Source: Bacteroidetes bacterium UKL13-3
Lineage (GTDB): Bacteria; Bacteroidota; Bacteroidia; UKL13-3
Assembly (NCBI GenBank): GCA_001602415.1
Contig: CP012155.1
Span: forward strand, 372,001-436,000
Reading direction: 5' to 3'
Length of the DNA stretch: 64,000 bases
In this document: positions 34,428-41,925 of the stretch, one piece after another
Layout of the letters: each line of letters opens with the position of its first letter
Position numbering within the stretch: the stretch's first letter is position 1
Notes under the pieces: generated by a model
Told to the model about the DNA's origin: nothing
The model's database searches: none
Seen by the model: the letters and a program-made list of their open reading frames with translations, nothing else
Position numbers and translations under genes: made by a program

Positions 34428-34519
34428 ATCCCCGTTGTTGCGGCCGTGCCGTCCTTCGTTTGTTTTGTGCCTGGTCGTTCTAATTCACACGGAAGGCACG
34501 TCCGCGTGAACTGGGGGGG
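34428..34519. repeat. GC-rich foldback related to the attC-like site, opposite orientation
   Basis: GCGGCCGTGCC (34440-34450) pairs with GGCACGTCCGC (34495-34505) with one mismatch. On the minus strand the outer edge reads GCAACAACGGGGATGAC, like GCAACAATCGGGACGTTAG at the edge of the foldback at 33050-33070. A run of nine Gs follows at about 34513-34521. The rest of the 34318-34762 gap shows no gene. Confidence 0.35.
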
Positions 34520-34762
34520 GGATTAAAAGCCTATTCAAACTGTTTTAATAGTGCAATTGATATTATATGTAGTTATTCTGTTTTGATAATTTTTTATGAG
34601 TTTAATGGTTGTTATGTTGTTTAGATAAGCTTACCTCTATAGTTTTGCTTTTGCGAAAAAGTGAACTTCTAACCATAAAGCCAATACAAATGCTGATGCG
34701 AGATAGAAAGTTCACTTAACCTCTGGAACCTCTTTTGGAAAACCCGTTAAATCTTCGTTTTA

Positions 34763-35530
34763 TTAATACGTTCTGCTTTCACCGTCTTGTGGAATAAATA
34801 TTTTTTCTGAAAATCCAATTTTTTCTACTTCATCTTTTAATTGGTTTCGTTTTGTGGGACAATGATTTACTGCTTCTAAATGATTAGCAATGACATGGTT
34901 TGGTGCATTTTTTACATATTTCAAAATATCATCCATTCTCATTAATAATGGCTGAAAAACATCTAATTGAGCAGTTCCGCAAGCCACAACTGAAATTTCA
35001 GGTTTTAACTGTGTTAATGCTTTATGTACATCGTTTGTATAAATTGTGTCCGCACTCAAATAAATAGACTTTTCATTTGGTAATTCTATATAAAATCCCA
35101 TTACTTTTCCCATAGGTTTTGCTATAAACCCATAACCGTGAACTGCTGGGATACCTTGAATTTTTCCACCTAAAAAATGAGACTCTTTCCAATAATCAAC
35201 TGTTTGAGATACATTTAATCCTTTTTTTCGCAATGTTGCCTCGTCATTTATGCTACATATAATAGGAATTTGTTTAGAGAGAAGAAAATTCTCGGCTTCT
35301 TTGTCTAAATGGTCTGGATGAAGATGTGTTATTAGGCAATGTGTTGTTTGTTCGACTAAGTTAATTGCATTATCTGGCAAATCTACAATAGGATTTCGTT
35401 GTGGCTTAAAACGAAATAGGGTAAATGTTGGACCTGCTGTTCCTTTTTTTCCAAGCATTGGGTCTACTAAAATTACTTTATTTCCTGCTTCTATTACCAT
35501 AGTCGCATTTCGCAAATGATGTACTTTCAT
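34763..35530 (-). CDS. MBL-fold metal-dependent hydrolase (UlaG-like)
   Basis: A 255-residue protein. The start VHHLRNATMVIEAGNKVILVDPMLG and the metal motif THLHPDHLD (His-x-His-x-Asp-His) define the fold. Later ligands are HGYG, the Asp in LSADTIY and the His near the end (NHLEAVNHC). This architecture is that of the L-ascorbate-6-phosphate-lactonase-like and YtkL-like branch. The substrate is unknown; a small phosphorylated or lactone compound is possible. It is transcribed alone and divergent from the next MBL gene (144 bases apart). Confidence 0.85.
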   Translation of the reverse strand: MKVHHLRNATMVIEAGNKVILVDPMLGKKGTAGPTFTLFRFKPQRNPIVDLPDNAINLVEQTTHCLITHLHPDHLDKEAENFLLSKQIPIICSINDEATLRKKGLNVSQTVDYWKESHFLGGKIQGIPAVHGYGFIAKPMGKVMGFYIELPNEKSIYLSADTIYTNDVHKALTQLKPEISVVACGTAQLDVFQPLLMRMDDILKYVKNAPNHVIANHLEAVNHCPTKRNQLKDEVEKIGFSEKIFIPQDGESRTY

Positions 35531-35674
35531 TATTTTATGTTTTTAATTTAAGCAAACTAAGTTGGTTCATTTTTTTCTATTTTTATTGATTAACATCAAA
35601 AAAATTAACAGCACAGATTTATTTAATCCGTACTTAATTTAAAATGATTAAAACTTGTTTAAGCTGTTGTATAA

Positions 35675-36361
35675 TTGCGTAAAAATATAATTAAATTGAA
35701 CTATTCAGTAGAAATCATATCCAACAATATTTTTGCCACAAACTCTTATCTAATAATTGATGAGGACAAAAATGCATTACTAATAGATCCAAGTTTCGAT
35801 CCCAATGCAATTGAGGATATAATTAATAATTTAGGTATTACCGTATTGGGTATTCTTGTTACACATGCCCATCAAGACCATATTTATAGTGTTCAATATT
35901 TTAAAGATTTGTACAATGTGGGTGTATGGGCTTCGGAAAGATCAACAGAGATTTTTTGCGATCGCATCCAAAATCTGAGTTTTATAGGTTCAGAACATTT
36001 TGGTTTGCAAGAAACCATTTTAGAAATACCAGTAAACATTGTAGCAGATAAACAATCCTATCAAATACAAAATTTTATTTTTACAGCAGGTATTTATCCG
36101 GGTCATAGCATTGGTTGCACCGTTTTTGACTTTGGAGAATTGTTGTTTACTGGTGATTTTATCTTTAAAGAAACTATCGGCAGAATAGATTGGCCGGGAT
36201 CCAATCCTAACGAAATGAAAAAAAGTTTAATGCGCTTTAAAGAACGTTATCAAAATTTAGATATGTCCATTTATGCAGGTCATAATGAGTATTCAAGTAT
36301 TCAATATGAACTTACTAGGAATATATTTTTAGTAAACCCCGAAAATGTAAACTTGTTATAA
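35675..36361 (+). CDS. MBL-fold hydrolase (glyoxalase II-like)
   Basis: A 228-residue protein. The frame has no early ATG; TTG at 35675 or TTG at 35696 is the likely start. The order fits the YcbL/glyoxalase-II family: NSYLIIDEDKNALLIDPSFD, the metal motif THAHQDH, later His in YPGHSIGCTVF, Asp in LLFTGDFIF and a final His in YAGHNEYS. It probably hydrolyses a thioester or related small molecule in the cytoplasm. It may share a regulatory region with the divergent MBL gene. Confidence 0.82.
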   Translation: MRKNIIKLNYSVEIISNNIFATNSYLIIDEDKNALLIDPSFDPNAIEDIINNLGITVLGILVTHAHQDHIYSVQYFKDLYNVGVWASERSTEIFCDRIQNLSFIGSEHFGLQETILEIPVNIVADKQSYQIQNFIFTAGIYPGHSIGCTVFDFGELLFTGDFIFKETIGRIDWPGSNPNEMKKSLMRFKERYQNLDMSIYAGHNEYSSIQYELTRNIFLVNPENVNLL

Positions 36362-36530
36362 TACCTAAAGCATATCTTTAATAGCACAATGTAATTAGTC
36401 CTAACAATTGTTGTCCCAAAAGCTTTTAGGAGTATTATCTCATTACTATTCGAACTATTTTAACATTGCGGTACTGCAGCGCTGAAATTAACTGTTTATA
36501 AAAACGTTGGGATTGGCTATTCCCCGTAAC

Positions 36531-36671
36531 TCATTTATTTAACCATCCATCCACCATTCCTTGTTTTATATCAGCGTATGCAGATAGCATAAAAACTACT
36601 ACTGCAATTACTAAAATAGGTTTCCAATGGTTTAAAATCAATTGTTTCAAATCAGTGATTAATTTAGTCAT
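36531..36671 (-). CDS. 46-residue single-helix membrane protein
   Basis: The ATG at 36671 encodes MTKLITDLKQLILNHWKPI followed by a hydrophobic helix LVIAVVVFMLSAYA and a polar end DIKQGMVDGWLNK. It has an amphipathic start, one membrane span and a conserved-looking tail. The gene lies 79 bases after the transglutaminase gene on the same strand and could be the last gene of that transcript. The function is unknown; its composition and orientation look like a real small protein. The rest of 36362-36749 shows no other gene. Confidence 0.6.
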   Translation of the reverse strand: MTKLITDLKQLILNHWKPILVIAVVVFMLSAYADIKQGMVDGWLNK

Positions 36672-36749
36672 GTTTTTTTTACTATTGGTTTAAGAAGATG
36701 AAATTGGTAATTCTTTAATGCCGTATGATGTAGGCGGCAGAAAACACTT

Positions 36750-37979
36750 TTAGTTAGCTGGCTTGGCCCAGAATATTTTTGGGTTTCTGGTTTTATGAAC
36801 AACTTTTTTTTTACTCTTTGCTTTTGAACCTTCAATATAGTTATTTTGATCATCTATTGATAAGAGTTGGGCGTATTTAACTACTTTATCATCATTCGGG
36901 GTTTCTGTATCATACTCACTAATAATAGGACATTCTAATCGGTACAAGTTCTTGGCCATGTAGTGTTCTAAATAATACTGTTTATTTTGTGTTTCCTGTC
37001 TGTTCCAGTTGGCATCAGGATTAAGTATAAGCGGCTTGCCATTAATCAATCTTTCCCGCACCTCCTCTATTCCCAGCAGTTCACCCCTTTCATTCATTAC
37101 ATAGGCATTCATAGTTGGATCAATCCAAATCCACTTGTTTAAATCATTACTGTATACCATATTAATAACATGACAATCTGGATCGGCAGTATCTTTTGGT
37201 AAACAAGTTATAAACCTCGATTTTATCCCTAGTGATAAATAACATTCATTCAATACAGTTGCGAGTCCGCGACAATTTAAGCCTCTGCCTTCTTTTTTGC
37301 ATACAGTAATCATGTTTAATGCGTTCTTAATTGCTGGATTAGCGTGTCGGCCATCATGTGGTATCAGATAATGAAGCCAATTCATTAAATTTAGTATTCT
37401 TGAAATTTCAGATCCTGTACCTGCAATGGAATCTAATTTTAATTCTTTTCTGATTGTAACAAGATTAGGATTACTCATAGACTGGTATTCAAATTTAGGA
37501 AAACCGTTGTTGGAATCATTGTAATTTTTGGCTGTTTTTAAAATGAAAAGATAGTCTCCAGTAAGCTTTAATTTGCTATTGAGTGCAACAAAGTCTTTTT
37601 CTTTTCGGATATTGTCTAAGTCCGAATCAAGTTGTACACGACCGTAATCATTATAACCTGCATCTATTGCTTTTTTCAAACTGGTTATGGCCGATTTCTT
37701 GTCATTAGAAATGGAGTATATACAACTTAAATTATAGTAGATGTTGCTCAACCAATGGGAATACTGTTTTTTATCATCAGCAGATAATTTTTCATATATC
37801 ATTAGGTATTCAGAGAGTAATGCATTGTATCCCTCAACGTCTTTTTTTTCATATGCCACCTCAAAGCCATTGCCTTTTTGCTCAATAAAGTCATCCATAC
37901 TTTGTGATGGAGTAGTTTGTGCAATGAGCAGTTGAATGCTCATTAATAATAAGAGTAGGAGGGTTACTTTTAGCTTCAT
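36750..37979 (-). CDS. exported transglutaminase-like protein with TPR-like N-terminus
   Basis: A 409-residue protein. Its signal peptide ends near residue 20 (LLLLMSIQLLIAQ). Residues 25-130 form helical TPR-like repeats (YNLSCIYSISNDKKSAITSLKKAIDAGY). The transglutaminase core lies at about 225-300, with the catalytic triad Cys in GLNCRGLATVLNE, His in PDCHVINMVY and Asp in WIWIDPT. Such proteins cross-link or cleave peptide amides outside the cytoplasm. A basic C-terminal tail (KAKSKKKVVHKTRNPK) is unusual. Confidence 0.82.
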   Translation of the reverse strand: MKLKVTLLLLLLMSIQLLIAQTTPSQSMDDFIEQKGNGFEVAYEKKDVEGYNALLSEYLMIYEKLSADDKKQYSHWLSNIYYNLSCIYSISNDKKSAITSLKKAIDAGYNDYGRVQLDSDLDNIRKEKDFVALNSKLKLTGDYLFILKTAKNYNDSNNGFPKFEYQSMSNPNLVTIRKELKLDSIAGTGSEISRILNLMNWLHYLIPHDGRHANPAIKNALNMITVCKKEGRGLNCRGLATVLNECYLSLGIKSRFITCLPKDTADPDCHVINMVYSNDLNKWIWIDPTMNAYVMNERGELLGIEEVRERLINGKPLILNPDANWNRQETQNKQYYLEHYMAKNLYRLECPIISEYDTETPNDDKVVKYAQLLSIDDQNNYIEGSKAKSKKKVVHKTRNPKIFWAKPAN

Positions 37980-38069
37980 TTTTTTATTTTTATAAGTGTA
38001 TTACGAACGAACATTAAATTAGTTACAGGGATTTTATTTATGTTACGTTGTAAATATTAGTATTGGGAT

Positions 38070-38654
38070 TTATAAGTTTCTTTTACCTCCAAACTGAAAA
38101 AAAGTACTAAAGGAAATAGTTGTCACTTTGCTATCAGTAGTTTTTAAAATTGAATTTAGCCCCCATTCATATCTTGTACCAAAACTAATTTCATTACTAA
38201 TCTGATATCTAAAATCAAAAAATAAGGAAGAAAAATTTCTGGTTTCTGTACTTATATCTTTAGTGCCAGGTGCGGTTTTAAGTTCGGGATTAAACAAGTA
38301 ATTTTGTAGAAGCCCTGTACTTAAATTCATACTCTCGCCAATGTCAAACATTGGACCAACATAGATGGCAAGATTGCCAGTTGTAAATTCTTGGCTTAAT
38401 CCTGGACTTATTGCTACATTTCCATAATTACGCCATGAGCAATCAATCTGGGAATAGATAGATAGCCTATTGGTAATTTTTCTGCTGTAAAAAAAACCGC
38501 CACCTACGGCAACACTATTAAAGTCATCATTCAATCCAAAAATATTAGTAGATAAAATAGCTCCAAACTTATTTTTTGATGGTGTGATGTCTTGTGCAAC
38601 TAATGTTGTTATTGTTGCACAAAGTAATGCGAGTGTTAAAAATGATTTTTTCAT
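38070..38654 (-). CDS. predicted outer-membrane beta-barrel protein
   Basis: A 194-residue protein with a signal peptide (MKKSFLTLALLCATITTLVAQ) and alternating strands (VAVGGGFFYSRKITNRLSIYSQIDCSW, NLAIYVGPMFDIGESMNL, SLFFDFRYQISNEISFGTRYEWGL, TTISFSTFFQFGGK). It ends in an aromatic strand. The IS1595 copy 2 starts 38 bases before its ATG, so the element has probably displaced the native promoter. Expression may now depend on the IS. Confidence 0.65.
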   Translation of the reverse strand: MKKSFLTLALLCATITTLVAQDITPSKNKFGAILSTNIFGLNDDFNSVAVGGGFFYSRKITNRLSIYSQIDCSWRNYGNVAISPGLSQEFTTGNLAIYVGPMFDIGESMNLSTGLLQNYLFNPELKTAPGTKDISTETRNFSSLFFDFRYQISNEISFGTRYEWGLNSILKTTDSKVTTISFSTFFQFGGKRNL

Positions 38655-38691
38655 TTTGTTTTTTTGTATTGATTTCTTGTTTGCGTTAAAC

Positions 38692-39682
38692 GTATATCCG
38701 CAAATATACCACTCCGCAGATAGGATGCGAACAAAGGGCAGAACTTTGCAACATGAAATTAATAAACTTTATCAAACAATTTCCTGATGAGCAAAGTTGC
38801 AAGGAACATTTTAGGCTTAAACGCGAGCAAGAAGGTATCAGTTGTAAAGAGTGTAGATGTACAAAACATTATTGGCTAAAAGCTAAGTATCAATGGCAGT
38901 GCAGCCGCTGTGATTTTAGAACTACACTGCGTAGCGGAACAATTATGGAGCATGCCAAATTACCTTTTCAAAAATGGTACATGGCGATGGCTTTTATGAG
39001 TTTAACTAAAAAAGGAATATCTGCAACTGAACTCCAAAAGCAAATGGATCACTCACGTTATGCAAGCATATGGAACTTGATGCATAAAATAAGAGAATCA
39101 ATGGGTAAACGAGATTCTTTATATACACTTACAGGAATGATAGAAATGGACGAGGGCTATTTTGAAAAAGCCACTCCTGAAGGAACAAAGTTAAAGCGAG
39201 GAAAAGGAAGCCAAAAGCAACAAAACGTAGCGGTTTTAGCAGAATCAACACCACTTGAAAATTTGGATACAGGTATTACATCGAAACATTGCAGGTACTT
39301 TAAGATGCAGGTTTTAAATAATCATAAGTCTGATGCAATCAATAGCTTGTTCATTAACAACATTGAAGATAGCAGTATTGTATTTACCGATAAAAGCACG
39401 AGTTACGAAGATATTGCTGATTATGTTGAGGTTCATGTAAGTGAAGTATCAACTGAGATTACAACCAACACTACACTTAAATGGGTGCATATTGCAATTG
39501 CAAACGCCAAAAGAATGCTACTCGGAATTTATCACAAAATTAAAGGTCTATACCTGCAAAATTATCTCAACGAGTTTTGCTATAAACTCAATAGAAGATA
39601 CTTTGGAGATAAACTCTTTGATAGACTAACTCTTGCCGTTGCTAAAACTTTGGTATGAAAAATAGTAAATATACAGATGTAA
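38692..39682 (+). mobile_element. IS1595-family insertion sequence, copy 2 (transposase intact)
   Basis: The left inverted repeat GTATATCCGCAAATATACC (38692-38710) is identical to that of copy 1. The right end AGTAAATATACAGATGTAA (39664-39682) matches it at 13 of 19 positions in reverse complement. The 991-bp element holds one transposase gene. Flanking 8-mers (CGTTAAAC and AACGTAAA) are not a clean target duplication. Confidence 0.8.
38753..39658 (+). CDS. IS1595-family transposase
   Basis: A 301-residue protein. The N-terminal zinc ribbon has CKECRCTKHYWL...CSRC. The ISXO2-like DDE domain carries EMDEGYFEKA (first Asp), IVFTDKSTSYEDI (second Asp) and LKWVHIAIANAKRMLLGIYH (third acidic/Asn region). 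The end NEFCYKLNRRYFGDKLFDRLTLAV is typical of the family. It keeps the ATG that copy 1 has lost and, judged by eye, is otherwise collinear with it, but the two proteins differ at many positions. Confidence 0.92.
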   Translation: MKLINFIKQFPDEQSCKEHFRLKREQEGISCKECRCTKHYWLKAKYQWQCSRCDFRTTLRSGTIMEHAKLPFQKWYMAMAFMSLTKKGISATELQKQMDHSRYASIWNLMHKIRESMGKRDSLYTLTGMIEMDEGYFEKATPEGTKLKRGKGSQKQQNVAVLAESTPLENLDTGITSKHCRYFKMQVLNNHKSDAINSLFINNIEDSSIVFTDKSTSYEDIADYVEVHVSEVSTEITTNTTLKWVHIAIANAKRMLLGIYHKIKGLYLQNYLNEFCYKLNRRYFGDKLFDRLTLAVAKTLV

Positions 39683-39786
39683 AACGTAAATCCATTAGGT
39701 GAGGATTCTCCAAATTACATTTTCATCCTTGTTGAAATGGGAAATGATTGTTGTTTACAGTAACAATATTGAGCAATGCAGGAGCA

Positions 39787-39821
39787 AAAAAAATCCCGTG
39801 AATTATGTTCACGGGATTTTA
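39787..39821 (-). terminator. intrinsic terminator of the PorE-like gene
   Basis: AAAATCCCGTGAA (39791-39803) pairs perfectly with TTCACGGGATTTT (39809-39821). Read on the minus strand, the hairpin starts two bases after the stop codon and ends in eight Us. Confidence 0.85.
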
Positions 39822-39823
39822 CC

Positions 39824-41881
39824 TTATTTCTTAGGAGGAGTGCTACCCGGTTTCCCGGTTGCTTTTCCATCTTTGGGAGCCAACGTTTTATCAGAGTTGG
39901 CTTTCATTTCTTCTTTGTTTTTTGGAATGTATTTGTTATCCAATAAACGGAAGGTTGTTCTCCTGTTCATTTGGTGCTCGGCTTCGGTACACGTGCGTTT
40001 TATCCTGGTTTCTTCGCATTCACAATCGTTTACGAGTTTGGCTTCACCATATCCTTTAGCAACCATTCGCTCTAAATCAATTCCTTTGCGGTTAATATAG
40101 GCAACGGCCGAATCTGCACGTCTTTGCGAAAGGTCTTGGTTGTATGCCGAATCTGCACGGCAATCGGTATGTGAACCTAATTCAATTCTAATTTTAGGAT
40201 ACTTGTTTAACAACACAACCATTGTATCCAAAATAATGGCGGCATCTGGACGAATATTCGCTTTATCTAAATCGTAATAAATTCCTTCCAATGTAAATAC
40301 AGTGGTGTAATCAAACGGAACTAAATCAAAGTTTTGAACGATATCAGTTGAGTATTCCAATCCACGGGTGGTTTGGCTGGCAATTTTACTATCGTAATAA
40401 TCCTCTCGGGCAGCAAACAATTCGTAATCAGTTTTGGCTTTAAGCGTAATTTTATAGCTACCGGCTGCATCTGTTTTTACCACTAATTTTCCGGTATCGG
40501 TACTATTGGTTATGGTAATGTAGGTATTCGGTAGTATCTCTTTTGTTTTACTATCTCTGGCAACACCACTCAATGTGAAAATTAAAGGTGTCATGTAAAA
40601 ACGGTAAATATCATCTTGTCCGCGGCCACCTTCTCTGTTCGAACTGAAATAACCACTTTCTTTATCTTTAGTGAGGGTCATGGCAAAATCATCACCGCCC
40701 GAGTTAATTGGCGTTTTCATGTTCACGGGAGCACTCCAATCCGTGTTTTCGCCTTTCGAATAATAAATATCTACACCACCTAATCCAACATGTCCGTTTG
40801 AAGAGAAATACAATGTACCATCATCGGCAATAAACGGATACATATCATCGCCTGCGGTGTTAATGGTAGAACCGATATTAATAGGATCGCCCCAAGTTTT
40901 GCTACGTTTAGTATAAGTTACATACCAAATATCTTTTCCGCCAAATCCGCCTGGCATGTCAGACGCAAAATACAAGGTCATTCCATCTTTTGTTAAACAA
41001 GGATGGCCGCAGGTGAATGAATCACTGCTAAACGATAATGGCTGCGGGTCGCCCCAAGCTGTTCCTTGCGCTGCTGCCGAGAATATACGGCAATTGGCAC
41101 CTTTTCCGTCTTTACCATTACACTGTGTAAAATACATGGTAGAACCTTTTGGATCAAAACAAACTGTTCCATCATTGTAAGGTGTATTTACAACATCCTT
41201 ATCAACCAAAGCCGGAATTTCATATTTGATATTGTTCGGATTCTTTTTGTCTACTTTGTATACTACTTTGTAAATGTCTGTAAAGCTATTTCCGGTCCAA
41301 CCGTATGTTTTGCCACTGGTTCCTTTTTCGCGATCGGAGGTGAAATACAATTCATTTTTTTTGTACAACATAGGTGAAAAATCACTCCACTTTGTGTTTA
41401 ACGATTTTACGTTCTCTACTACGTAGCGTGTTTTTTCGTTTTTCCACTTAAGAGCTAGCTCACATCCTTTAATCTCAACATCTACCTTGGTATCAGCCGA
41501 ATTTTTCTTTTTGTAATTGTTTAACTCAATAATGGCTTCCGAAAACTTTTGGTTGCTTTTAAGTGCTTGTCCAAGTTTAAGCTGCGCTTCTGTATTGCTC
41601 GGATCACCCTTAACGGCTTTTCGGTACCAGTTTTCAGCGTTTTTTGTGTCATTCGCTAAACGGTAACATTCGGCTGTTTGAAAACAAGCTTCATTTTTCT
41701 CGTCTTTCTTTTTGGTTTTGCTGTAAACGGCCTTATAGTTCTCGCCTGCAACAAAGTATTCCTTCTTTTTAAAGGCTTCACGAGCGGCAACCATACTTCC
41801 CTTTGAAGGGCCGCAAGCATAAAATAAAGCTGAAAGCGAAATAAGCAATGCCGCAAACGCAACTGAGTAAGTTTTATTCAT
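39824..41881 (-). CDS. porE: PorE-like outer-membrane lipoprotein (TPR, PD40, CRD, OmpA)
   Basis: A 685-residue protein starting at MNKTYSVAFAALLIS; an upstream Met at 41914 is less likely. The lipoprotein Cys is in LFYACGPSKGS. Next come TPR repeats (about 25-115), PD40 propeller blades (FASDMPGGFGGKDIWY, FSSNGHVGLGGVDIYY, FSSNREGGRGQDDIYRF) at about 160-430, a carboxypeptidase-regulatory-like domain (LSGVARDSKTKEILPNTYI) and a C-terminal OmpA domain with ELGSHTDCRADSAYNQDLSQRRADS. That order is the one described for PorE of the type IX secretion system, which links the secretion ring to peptidoglycan. Orthology to PorE is inferred from architecture; related OmpA proteins have other roles. 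Confidence 0.78.
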   Translation of the reverse strand: MNKTYSVAFAALLISLSALFYACGPSKGSMVAAREAFKKKEYFVAGENYKAVYSKTKKKDEKNEACFQTAECYRLANDTKNAENWYRKAVKGDPSNTEAQLKLGQALKSNQKFSEAIIELNNYKKKNSADTKVDVEIKGCELALKWKNEKTRYVVENVKSLNTKWSDFSPMLYKKNELYFTSDREKGTSGKTYGWTGNSFTDIYKVVYKVDKKNPNNIKYEIPALVDKDVVNTPYNDGTVCFDPKGSTMYFTQCNGKDGKGANCRIFSAAAQGTAWGDPQPLSFSSDSFTCGHPCLTKDGMTLYFASDMPGGFGGKDIWYVTYTKRSKTWGDPINIGSTINTAGDDMYPFIADDGTLYFSSNGHVGLGGVDIYYSKGENTDWSAPVNMKTPINSGGDDFAMTLTKDKESGYFSSNREGGRGQDDIYRFYMTPLIFTLSGVARDSKTKEILPNTYITITNSTDTGKLVVKTDAAGSYKITLKAKTDYELFAAREDYYDSKIASQTTRGLEYSTDIVQNFDLVPFDYTTVFTLEGIYYDLDKANIRPDAAIILDTMVVLLNKYPKIRIELGSHTDCRADSAYNQDLSQRRADSAVAYINRKGIDLERMVAKGYGEAKLVNDCECEETRIKRTCTEAEHQMNRRTTFRLLDNKYIPKNKEEMKANSDKTLAPKDGKATGKPGSTPPKK

Positions 41882-41925
41882 TTTAAAGGTTTTTTCCGTT
41901 AAACAATAAATCAAGTATAAGTAAA

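Noticed and set aside
40956-41377. Open frames opposite the PorE-like gene
   Set aside because: No family pattern; the PD40 domain on the minus strand explains the coding bias.
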